Positions 1 through 6,800 of a stretch of DNA of 8,697 bases are shown in pieces. Below the pieces are notes generated by a model. It made no database searches. It was not told the origin of the DNA and saw only the letters and a list, made by a program, of their open reading frames with translations. The position numbers were made by a program, and so were the translations under genes. The stretch is from Planctomycetota bacterium. GTDB taxonomy: Bacteria; Planctomycetota; Phycisphaerae; FEN-1346; JAACEH01. The DNA lies in NCBI GenBank assembly GCA_016935955.1, contig JAFGPY010000339.1, positions 1-8,697 on the forward strand, in the 5' to 3' direction. The stretch's first letter is position 1. Each line of letters opens with the position of its first letter.

Positions 1-608
1 GCCGAATCGAAGTCCGTGACCGTGCGCAGGTACTGACTCGTGATGCTCGTGTCCCAGAAGAAGATCTCGGCGCCGTTCCAGTAATCGTCCGCCTGGGTCA
101 AGTGTGCCGTGTCGATGACCGTCGTTGTGGTGCCGCCGTCACACACCCACCAGCCGACGTTTGGCGTGCGGCCTTTCTCCAGCGGCTGCTCGTCCTGATA
201 CAGGCTGCCCGGCCGCCAGGAGATGTCGGCGTAGTAGATGGTGGCGTAGTTGGGATTGCCCTTGGCCGTCGTTTCGTCGCACTGGGTCCAACCACTGATC
301 GTGTCGGCCCCGCTGATGACGACGCGCTCGCCCGGGGCGCCCTTGAGCGTGATCGGCTGCGTCTCCGTGCCGCTCCGCGCCGGCGTCACGGCCTCGCGGT
401 AGATGCCGGCCTTGACGATGATCGTGTCGCCGGCCGATGCCCGGTTGGCGGCATTGTCTACCGTCCTCAGGGGCAGGGCCTCGGTTCCCGGATTGCTGTC
501 CGAGGCTGCCGGATGATTCTGGTCCACGTAGTACGTAGCCGCGGACGCACAGACGGCCGTTCCAGCCAGCACGACGGCCACAACCATGGCAACATGCAGG
601 CGGTTCAT
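1..608 (-). CDS. Secreted parallel beta-helix (DUF1565/pectate-lyase-like) protein, C-terminus cut by window edge
   Basis: The minus-strand frame is open from ATG at 608 to the left edge (about 202 residues seen, no stop). A strong ribosome site, GAGGAGG, lies six bases before the ATG and fixes the start. Residues 1-23 form a signal peptide (Met-Asn-Arg, a Val/Ala/Leu core, then a C-A-S-A type cleavage site). The mature protein begins with YYVD followed by an SNPGTEALPLRTVDNAA stretch, then AGDTIIVKAGIYREAV and an 'ITLKGAPGERVVISGAD' stretch. This is the hallmark opening of DUF1565 / right-handed beta-helix proteins, many of which are polysaccharide lyases or surface adhesins. The catalytic or binding region would lie beyond the edge, so enzymatic activity cannot be judged. 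It is likely exported to the periplasm or cell surface. It reads away from the permease gene and probably has its own promoter in the 422-base upstream region. The family call is recognition by eye. Confidence 0.85.
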   Translation of the reverse strand, partial: MNRLHVAMVVAVVLAGTAVCASAATYYVDQNHPAASDSNPGTEALPLRTVDNAANRASAGDTIIVKAGIYREAVTPARSGTETQPITLKGAPGERVVISGADTISGWTQCDETTAKGNPNYATIYYADISWRPGSLYQDEQPLEKGRTPNVGWWVCDGGTTTTVIDTAHLTQADDYWNGAEIFFWDTSITSQYLRTVTDFDS

Positions 609-744
609 CGGTGCCTCCTCAGGTTCCTGGGTCAGAGGTTCCTTGGACTGGTCCCGCGATCGGATGCGGCGCTGCGGCCAATGGGGAGATAGCAAGTTGC
701 AGAGACGCCGGTTGAACGATACGTCGGCCCGGGGCTGCGGCCAC

Positions 745-753
745 TGTATACCA
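745..753 (-). promoter_or_regulatory. Extended -10 promoter candidate for beta-helix gene
   Basis: Read on the minus strand the site is TGGTATACA: a TGn extension followed by TATACA (4 of 6 matches to the sigma-70 -10 box). It lies about 137 bases before the beta-helix start codon. No good -35 box is found 16-18 bases upstream, as is typical of extended -10 promoters. A nearly identical TGGTATACT precedes the caspase-like gene. Chance occurrence cannot be excluded. Confidence 0.3.
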
Positions 754-872
754 AAAGAAACGGCTGTGTCTGGCCGACGACAGGAACTGCCTGTGGCATG
801 GGGCTGCCAGACCCTCCCCCCGGTGCCGAAAGCCCACTGAGAGCGCAGAAATGGAGCCCTTCAGTCTACTAA

Positions 873-901
873 AACGTAACTCAGAAACCGCAGGCAGTCA
901 A
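873..901 (-). promoter_or_regulatory. Sigma-70-like promoter candidate (TTGACT-17-TACGTT)
   Basis: On the minus strand TTGACT (5 of 6 matches to the -35 box) is followed after 17 bases by TACGTT (3 of 6 for -10). It points at the beta-helix gene about 265 bases downstream. The spacer contains GGTTT and is followed by AGTTAC, as in the candidate before the caspase-like gene (GGTTT, AGTAAC). The -10 match is weak. Confidence 0.3.
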
Positions 902-955
902 ATCGGATTCCGTTCCTTAGGCACCGCAAAAAGGGGCTTTCTGCGGCAATGTGGA

Positions 956-969
956 TTTACTTGAGTAAA
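956..969. repeat. Short perfect inverted repeat TTTACT-TG-AGTAAA
   Basis: Six-base arms TTTACT and AGTAAA flank a TG centre, giving a 14-bp operator-like dyad in an AT-rich patch of an otherwise GC-rich region. It lies downstream of the permease stop and far upstream of the beta-helix gene. It may bind a regulator or simply be part of the permease transcript end. No family can be assigned. Confidence 0.25.
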
Positions 970-970
970 C

Positions 971-988
971 GCCGAGCGGCGTCTCGGC
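971..988 (-). terminator. Possible weak terminator hairpin after the permease gene
   Basis: GCCGAG and CTCGGC form a six-base-pair GC-rich stem around a six-base loop, 43 bases past the permease stop on the minus strand. Only a short T run (GTTT) follows, so termination would be weak or factor-dependent. Confidence 0.25.
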
Positions 989-1030
989 AAAGAATCCGAG
1001 TCTCTAGTTTCATGACGCACTGCCGAATCC

Positions 1031-2008
1031 TTAAGTCATTGCGAAAAAGGCAATTAGCGATTTGGTGATCAGGTACACGCCCACGGTGGCAAGAAGCACG
1101 TGGACGATGCCCGTGAAGTGGGCTTGCCGCACCCGGTGGTTGAGCAGCACTCCCAGCAGCGTCCCCACGACGATGGCCGGGGCGAGCCATGCGGCCGCAA
1201 CGAGGGCTTCGGTGTCGAGCAGTCCCAGGGCCACGTACAGCGGGATCTTGATCTGGTTGCCGATCCAGTAGAAGAAACTGGTCGTGGCCGCGAACCGGTC
1301 CTTGGGCATGCTGTGGCGGAGCATGTAGATGGTGATGATCGGACCGGCCGCATGAGCCAGCATCGTCGTCACGCCGCCGGAGGTGCTAAGCAGCGCTGTC
1401 TCCCAAAAGCCGGGCACCGAGGGGTGAGCCTCTTCGTCTCCGCGAGCCGCGTCTCCATTCGCGGGGGCTGGCGCCATGCTTCTGCTTGCAGAAGCATGCG
1501 ACGGGCTGGCCTCCGCGCCTTCTGTCGCGGCGGCAACGGGCACCCGTGCGGCCTTCTTGCGCCGCAGGAATTGCAGCACGACAAAGCCCAGGGCGATCAG
1601 GCCGACGGCGAGCATCAGGGCCGCATCAGCTTGGCTTGGCCCATGAGCTTCGCTTCCATCCGCCGCGCGGCCGAGTCGTCCCATGGCCGCCAATATCCCG
1701 CATCCGACGGCCAGCCCGACGAGAAGTCCCGGCACGAGCCGCACGGCCACGCGGATGTTCCATCGCCGCCACCAGGCGAGCACCGAGACGTAGTCGCACA
1801 GGACCAGCAGGGGCAGCATGATGCCCGCGGCCTTCATGGCTTCGCCGCGGCAGGCCATGATCATCAGCGGGTAGCTCAGCAGCCCCACGCCGCCGCCGAA
1901 TCCGGCCTTGCCCATGCTGACCAGCAACGCCGCCAGGATGCCCAGCACCAGGTACCGCACCGGTTCCTCAACGGCCGGCAGATCGATGGCTACAAGCAGA
2001 TCGGTCAT
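1031..2008 (-). CDS. TauE/SafE-family membrane permease (probable anion/sulfite exporter family)
   Basis: This is a polytopic inner-membrane protein of 325 residues, within the usual TauE/SafE range (about 250-330). Family members move sulfite, sulfoacetate or related organosulfur anions, but substrate cannot be read from sequence. The two family half-repeats are visible: a glycine-rich GKAGFGGGVGLLSYP segment after the first helix (residues 33-47), and a matching GGVTTMLAHAAGP segment near residues 212-225. Hydrophobic helices fill the rest. Between the halves, residues of about 150-200 form a long Ala/Ser/Pro/charged cytoplasmic loop beginning RRKK, which is unusually long and low in complexity. 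The start is ATG at 2008 (GGGAAGGG five bases upstream); an upstream in-frame TTG at 2032 has no comparable site. The gene appears monocistronic, with its own promoter candidate at 2066-2094. The family call is firm; the transport role is inferred. Confidence 0.88.
   Translation of the reverse strand: MTDLLVAIDLPAVEEPVRYLVLGILAALLVSMGKAGFGGGVGLLSYPLMIMACRGEAMKAAGIMLPLLVLCDYVSVLAWWRRWNIRVAVRLVPGLLVGLAVGCGILAAMGRLGRAADGSEAHGPSQADAALMLAVGLIALGFVVLQFLRRKKAARVPVAAATEGAEASPSHASASRSMAPAPANGDAARGDEEAHPSVPGFWETALLSTSGGVTTMLAHAAGPIITIYMLRHSMPKDRFAATTSFFYWIGNQIKIPLYVALGLLDTEALVAAAWLAPAIVVGTLLGVLLNHRVRQAHFTGIVHVLLATVGVYLITKSLIAFFAMT
1475..1498. repeat. Perfect 11-bp-arm palindrome inside the permease gene
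   Basis: Arms CATGCTTCTGC and GCAGAAGCATG are exact reverse complements around a two-base TT centre. The element encodes residues of about 171-178 in the hydrophilic central loop of the permease (Ser/Ala/His/Arg-rich, reading frame kept). Such a long exact palindrome in coding sequence is unusual and may be an inserted small repeat or an mRNA hairpin. Confidence 0.6.
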
Positions 2009-2065
2009 GACCCTTCCCAGTTCGCGACACAAGCACGACGCTGAAACCCCCTGACAGGACGGACG

Positions 2066-2094
2066 ATTCTATGAATCGCGACCGCCGACCGCAA
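2066..2094 (-). promoter_or_regulatory. Sigma-70-like promoter candidate for the permease
   Basis: On the minus strand TTGCGG (3 of 6) is followed after exactly 17 bases by TAGAAT (5 of 6 for -10), 57 bases before the permease ATG. The -10 sits in a GATTC-ATA-GAATC dyad, which could double as an operator. It overlaps the ankyrin remnant on the other strand. Confidence 0.4.
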
Positions 2095-2377
2095 GGCCAC
2101 TCTGAAGTGTTGTATCTTCCGGGCGGCTCGCGCTTGACGGCCGGTGCCCTCCGCGGTACGCTCGCGACCGGTGAGGCGGCGGGACAGTTCTGCGGTCGAG
2201 GAGGCAATCATGCCGAGATCATTACCTTGTGCGTTTGTGTGTCTGCTGGCCCATGGGGCCCGTGCCGACATTCCCGACGCGGCCGGCCGCACGGCCTCGG
2301 ACTTGGCGACAATCTCGGGCAATCCCGAGATGCAAATGCTCTTTGCCATGTCGCGCGGGAAGTCAAAGGGCAAGTAG
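2071..2377 (+). pseudogene. Ankyrin-repeat gene remnant (about two repeats, frame-disrupted)
   Basis: In one frame (codons in step with 2071) the translation contains GHSEVLYL, then TLATGEAA, then GNHAEIITL (ending about 2229). These match successive helix signatures of ankyrin repeats. The next frame then continues with LLAHGARADIPDAAGRTA and SDLATISGNPEMQMLFA, a near-canonical ankyrin repeat ending at the stop at 2375-2377. The spacing between the two halves is about 13 bases too long for one repeat, so an insertion and frameshift near 2230-2243 is likely. An intact small frame of 55 residues from ATG 2210 has an excellent-looking GAGGAGG site, but that site falls inside the Gly-rich codons before GNHAEI and may be coincidental. 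Alternative: a genuine 55-residue protein. No other ankyrin sequence is visible upstream, where the permease promoter lies, so the 5' part of the gene is probably lost. Confidence 0.5.
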
Positions 2378-2414
2378 GTTGCACCGCATAGAGCACCTGG
2401 GGGAGAAACTCGTC

Positions 2415-3074
2415 ATGACACGGTGGATCGTAACGGCTGCACTGTCGGCTTTCATTGCCTCCTGCGTCGGTTGCGGCAACACCGATGCGGTCGCAAGGCA
2501 CGGCCAGGACGGCTCAGTGTTGCTGGAAGCCAGAAAGAGCTTTACGTACCAGGGCAAGCCCATCCCGCCGTTCTTCCTGGCTGACTTCCACGGAGGTGAC
2601 GAGGCTCCCGACTTCTGGCTACGCGAGACGGGTGATCGCATTGCGGCCGTTGCAGTCGAAGGCCTGTTCTTCACACGAGACGGGTCCTACGCCGATGCGT
2701 CCGTCACGATGGGGGATTTCGTCAGGTTCTCACTTCCTGGCGACGACGGGAGAGACCGGCTGAACTTCGGCTACCGGTTTCTCGGCACGAGTCCGTCCGG
2801 CGTCACGGTTCTTGAGTACTACGGCAACACCGGCGGCAGCGGGACGCCCATTGGCATTGTCCTCGTGCGTTTTGAGATTGAGACCGTCGGTGCGACGCGC
2901 GCCGAGAAGCGCGAGCGGCTCGTCATGCGCTTCATTGGGGAATACTGTTGGGGCGATCGCGTCTACCGGGACGCCGAACTCGACGGCAATGTGCTGAAGC
3001 TCGGGCCGATGCACACGCACATTCCAGCCTACCAGGTAGGTCTGGAGCCGGCGCGCGAGGTCGTTCTGGAATAG
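2415..3074 (+). CDS. Putative lipoprotein of unknown function
   Basis: The protein has 219 residues. The N-terminus (Met-Thr-Arg, hydrophobic core, then the lipobox I-A-S-C with Cys at residue 17) indicates a lipoprotein anchored by a diacylglyceryl cysteine. A second Cys follows at residue 20. The rest is soluble and beta-rich in character, with aromatic and Gly/Asp turns, a YYGNTGGSGTPIG segment near residues 136-148 and a GPMHTHIPAYQVGLEP segment close to the C-terminus. I do not recognise a family and assign no function. The start at ATG 2415 is supported by GGGGGAGA eight bases upstream. A longer upstream extension in the same frame is rejected because it lacks a ribosome site and would bury the signal peptide. 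It lies 37 bases after the ankyrin remnant and 48 bases before the acetyltransferase, so co-transcription with the latter is likely. Confidence 0.75.
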   Translation: MTRWIVTAALSAFIASCVGCGNTDAVARHGQDGSVLLEARKSFTYQGKPIPPFFLADFHGGDEAPDFWLRETGDRIAAVAVEGLFFTRDGSYADASVTMGDFVRFSLPGDDGRDRLNFGYRFLGTSPSGVTVLEYYGNTGGSGTPIGIVLVRFEIETVGATRAEKRERLVMRFIGEYCWGDRVYRDAELDGNVLKLGPMHTHIPAYQVGLEPAREVVLE

Positions 3075-3122
3075 CAGGCAGTTGGAGTCCGCAAGCCGAC
3101 GGTTTATCCAGGGAATCCGACC

Positions 3123-3538
3123 ATGAATCCGACGGTTACCATCGAGTGCGCGTGCGGCGAGGACGTCGCGTTTCTGACGCAGCACGACCGTCACACGACC
3201 ATGTTGCCGGAGAAGGTTTCGCGAGGGAGGTCATCGTCGCCCGCCTCGACGGCTGCGTCGTGGGCTGGCTCAGGTTCGGCTACTTATGGGACGCCATTCC
3301 GTTCATGAACCTGCTGTTCGTCCTGGAGCCGCACCGGGGCCGGGGGCTGGGCAGGGGACTGGTCCTGTTCTGGGAGGACCAGATGCGGCAGCGCGGGTAC
3401 GGACGCGTCATGACCTCGACGCAGGCCGATGAGGACGCTCAGCACTTCTATCGTCGACTCGGCTACGCCGACGTCGGCCGGTTCACCCTGCCGGACGCCC
3501 CTGCCGCCGAGTTGCTGCTGGTCAAGTCGCTGCCCTGA
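3123..3538 (+). pseudogene. GNAT-family N-acetyltransferase, disrupted by a one-base frameshift
   Basis: GNAT enzymes transfer an acetyl group from acetyl-CoA to an amine; the acceptor here is unknown. The first frame (ATG 3123) gives an N-terminus ending in HDRHTTMLPEKVSRG. A different frame continues with EVIVARLDGCVVGWLRFGY, the core strand MNLLFVLEPHR, the acetyl-CoA loop RGRGLG (3335-3352) and the C-terminal HFYRRLGY motif, to TGA at 3536. The two parts join exactly if one G is added to the GGG at 3225-3227, giving SRG-EV as in this family and a protein of 138 residues, the normal size. All other motifs are intact, which fits a very recent mutation or a homopolymer sequencing/assembly error. 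The ribosome site before 3123 is only AGGGAA. Family call is confident; whether the gene is truly broken is open. Confidence 0.8.
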
Positions 3539-3681
3539 ACGTATGCCAGAACGACCAACGCTGGTCGGGATGCGCTCGGCAGGCGGCGTCGGGTCCGTTG
3601 CACGGTTGGAGAGGGGGAGCAGGGCAGCGGCAGGTCCGATAACTCCTCGCCGTCGCAATCTGCCGCGCGGTCGGCGGAGAA

Positions 3682-3722
3682 GGGGCTTTTAGCCCGGTTT
3701 TTCAGGAATCCTGACGGTTTTT
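3682..3722 (+). terminator. Tandem intrinsic-terminator-like hairpins
   Basis: The first stem is GGGCT-TTT-AGCCC (3683-3695), followed by GG and five T (3698-3702). The second is TCAGG-AAT-CCTGA (3702-3714), followed by CGG and five T (3718-3722). The octamer CGGTTTTT ends both. Stems are short (five base pairs each) but the pairing with T runs fits termination of the lipoprotein/acetyltransferase transcript. Confidence 0.5.
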
Positions 3723-3748
3723 GGGGCGTTCTAACAGAGTGGGCCAAT

Positions 3749-3777
3749 TTGACTTGAAGGCCGGTTTGGAGTAACAT
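3749..3777 (+). promoter_or_regulatory. Sigma-70-like promoter candidate (TTGACT-17-TAACAT)
   Basis: TTGACT (5 of 6) and TAACAT (4 of 6) are separated by 17 bases, about 109 bases before the caspase-like gene start. A GTAAC repeat overlaps the -10 region and could bind a regulator. Confidence 0.4.
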
Positions 3778-3816
3778 ACTGTAACCGGCGGAAAAAGCGC
3801 ACAACTCCTTTTTCTG

Positions 3817-3825
3817 TGGTATACT
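3817..3825 (+). promoter_or_regulatory. Extended -10 promoter candidate before the caspase-like gene
   Basis: TGGTATACT combines a TGn extension with TATACT (5 of 6). It lies about 61 bases before the GTG start, behind a CTTTTTCT pyrimidine run. No -35 match is evident. Confidence 0.4.
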
Positions 3826-3872
3826 TATGCGCATCGGGAGGGTCTGGCCTCTCTGCGCGTGTGGAATTGTTT

Positions 3873-3881
3873 GGAGGAAGG
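3873..3881 (+). promoter_or_regulatory. Ribosome binding site GGAGGAAGG deciding a GTG start
   Basis: This strong Shine-Dalgarno sequence lies four bases before GTG 3886. It rules out the longer in-frame GTG at 3859, which lies upstream of it, and favours 3886 over later Met codons near 3955. Confidence 0.7.
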
Positions 3882-3885
3882 TTCT

Positions 3886-6800
3886 GTGGGATCCCATCAG
3901 ATCGCCAAGGGAGTGCATGATATCGCGTCGAGCAAGCTGCACGTGCTGTCGGTGATGATGCTGACTCTGGTTGTTGCGCTGCTGGTCTGCGCTCCGGCCC
4001 AAGCTGCTCGCTATGCCGTGCTCGCGGGCGTTTCCCATTATGGGGATTCGATGGTCGGCGACCTGAGTTACTGCGATGACGACGTATGGGACATGTACTT
4101 CCTGCTGCACGACGATCCCATATGGAATCCTTACGGTTTGACGAAGCCTTCGAACATCACCGTTCTGGTGGACGCCACCGACGAATTCGGGTTTCCGCTG
4201 CCGCAGTTTCTTGAGGACTTGAGAGACGGCGTGGCGGGCAAGCAGGCCATTTACGATGCCATCGCCCACTATGGCACGCTGATGGGGCCCGACGACACGT
4301 TCGTCTTCTATTTCTCCGGTCACGGCAGCTACGACGTGGACCAGCCGCCCGAAGACGAGGAAGACTTCTTCGACGAGTTCATCGTGCCTTACGACTACGA
4401 TTGGGATGCCGAGGACGATTGGGAGACGATGATCCGCGACGACGAACTGGTCCAGTGGATCGACGCTCTCACCGCCGGGAAGGTCGTCGTCATTCTCGAC
4501 ACCTGCCACAGCGGCGGCATGATCAAGGACGTCGGACCGCAAAAGGGCATTACGATCAAGTGCCTCAACCGGGACAATCCCCTGCCCATGGAAGGCGACG
4601 GTTTCGCCAGCGACCTGATGCGGTCCATGAAGGAGGTCTCCACCGATCCTAATGCCAAGGACTTTGACGACCTGCCGCTGGGTACGCAAATTCTCGTGTT
4701 GACGGCCTGCGACGACACGGAGGTGTCCTCCGAGAGTGCGGATTTCAACAACGGCATGTTCACGCAGTATCTGCTGGAAGCCGCCTACAGTCTCTTCAGC
4801 GACCTTGACGGCGACGGCTACATCAGCGGCGAGGAACTCTACGAGTACCTCCGGCCGTGGGTCCAATGCTACTACGACGATTTCGGTGTCGGCCAGGTTC
4901 GTCAGCACCCGCAGATTTTTGACTGGATATTGGACGAAGTTGAGCTCGTGACGGCCATGTCCCCGCTTCCCTACCAGGAAATCTGGAGCGAGACGTTCGA
5001 TTGGCTGAGCGAGCCGCTGGATGATAATGAGGACCCGCTGTGGACTCACGATGGCTACTGGGCGTACGGCCGACCTGTTGGCAACGGCGGCTCTTCGGGC
5101 GATCCCGACCCGACCTCCGGCTACACCAACCTGTACGTCTTCGGCTACAATCTTGTGGGCGATTACCGGAGTTCGATGAGTACGGCCGAGATTCTCTGCT
5201 CACCGCCCATCGATTGCCGCAACCGCGGCGACGTGCACCTGAGGTTCTATCGCTGGTTGGGCGTGGAGTACGATCCCTGGGATGAGGCCGTCATCGAGGT
5301 CTCCAACGACGGCGTGCTCTGGTACGAGGTCTACCGCAACGGCTACTATGCCGTCAGCGACACCGAATGGATGTTCGTCGACCTGGACATCTCCGCGGTT
5401 GCCGACGATGAGGAGACAGTCTACGTTCGCTGGCTCATGGGCCCGACCGACACCACGGTGACCTATTGCGGCTGGAACATCGACGACGTCAGCCTCTGGG
5501 GCCGCAATTACGTCAACCTGACCGTCAACGACGGGTGGGGCGACGGCCGGTACCGCGAAGGCGACGTTGTGACCATCGGGGCGACCAACCCGGCCAACTT
5601 CGGCATGTGGGTGGGCAATGTGACCTATGTCGACGACGTGTATGCCCCCGTGACGACGATCATCGTCAACGGCAACTACACGGTGACCGCTGCGCCGCCG
5701 CCGTCGTACGACCTCACGGTGACCAACGGCTTCGGCAGCGGCAATTATGTCGACGGCACGGTCGTGCAGATCGATTTTGACACCATCCAGTTCGCTCCCT
5801 GGCAGTTCAATCGCTGGATCGGGGACGTGGCCAACGTGGCCGACGTCCTCAGTCCCACGACGACCGTCCTCATGGAAGGCAACTACGACATCACCGCGCT
5901 GCTGAACTACCAGTTGACCGTTCAGAACGGCACCGGCTCGGGCGTCTACGCGGACGGAGCGGTGGTGACCATCACCGCCAGTTGCGCCCCGGCCCTGTTC
6001 GACCAGTGGGTCGGCCAGACGGGGACCGTGGCCGACGTCGGCGCATACACGACGACCATCGTCGTCGACGGCAGCTACACCGTGCAAGCCGCGCAGAAGA
6101 ATCAGTACACCCTGACCGTTACCAACGGCACTGGCAGCGGCACGTACGTTGAAGGCCAGGTCGCCAACATCGACTCCACGCTGGCGGCCGGTCTGTTCGA
6201 CCACTGGGCGGGCGACGTCAGCACGGTGGCCGACATCTACAACCCGTCGACCACTGTGACCGTCAACGGCAACTACAACATCACCGCCGTGGCCAAGAAC
6301 CAGTACACCCTGACGGTCACCAACGGCACCGGCAGCGGCACCTACATCGAAGGCCAGGTGGTCAACATCGACTCGACGCTGGGGGCCGGCTTGTTCGACC
6401 ACTGGGCGGGCGATGTCAGCACCGTGGCCGACGTCTACAATCCGTCGACCACCGTGACCGTCAACGGCAACTACAATATTACGGCCGTGGCGATCTCGCC
6501 GCTGGACATCAGCGCTGCGATTGCGGATGGTTATGACTGGGTCTACCAGAACACGACGTTCACGATGGGCGAGGGCGGCCACCGTGTGCGGCTCGACATC
6601 ACGATTGTGGAGTGGGGCGGCAACAACAGCGTCACGATCGACGTGGCCAAGGTGGCCGGCAGCGGGGCCGGCGAGATCATTGTCGGGGACGATCCGGGCG
6701 GCGACCCGCTGATCAAGTACATCTTCGGCAGCATGCGGACCGACGGGATGGCGGGAACGGGAGCCCTGACCATCGAAGTGACGGCCACGGGCGACGTCTC

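Larger units (their letters stand above)
609..1030. other. Gene-free stretch between permease stop and beta-helix gene start
   Basis: Short open frames here have no ribosome site and no recognisable protein character. The stretch holds two promoter-like sites reading toward the beta-helix gene (873-901 and 745-753), a hairpin 971-988, an inverted repeat 956-969, and an imperfect hairpin at about 924-946 (arms CCGCAAAAAG and CTTTCTGCGG, one mismatch). If either promoter is real, the beta-helix mRNA has a leader of more than 100 bases. I see no known riboswitch in it. Confidence 0.5.
3539..3885. other. Intergenic stretch with terminators and caspase-gene promoter candidates
   Basis: Nothing in this stretch reads as protein. 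The first 140 bases show no structure I can support. The rest holds tandem hairpins (3682-3722), a TTGACT promoter candidate (3749-3777), a short direct repeat GTAAC-ATACT-GTAAC (3771-3785), an extended -10 candidate (3817-3825) and the ribosome site of the next gene. Confidence 0.55.

Noticed and set aside
1100..2044. Plus-strand 314-codon frame opposite the permease
   Set aside because: Gln/His/Arg-rich shadow; the minus strand has transmembrane helices and family motifs.
2229..2414. N-terminal extension of the lipoprotein
   Set aside because: It would overlap the ankyrin remnant in another frame and place the signal peptide internally.
3463..5049. Long minus-strand open frame (528 codons) opposite the caspase-like gene
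   Set aside because: Its translation is a Val/His/Arg-rich mirror of the plus-strand gene with no domain, and the plus strand has clear catalytic motifs and a ribosome site. It is a high-GC shadow frame.
5509..6495. CRISPR-like or other noncoding repeat array
   Set aside because: The repeats are in-frame protein repeats of about 66 codons with no spacers; they encode beta-rich InlB-like units.
5200..6582. Minus-strand frame of 460 codons opposite the InlB-like repeats
   Set aside because: Its repetitive content merely mirrors the plus-strand repeats; no start signal or recognisable fold.
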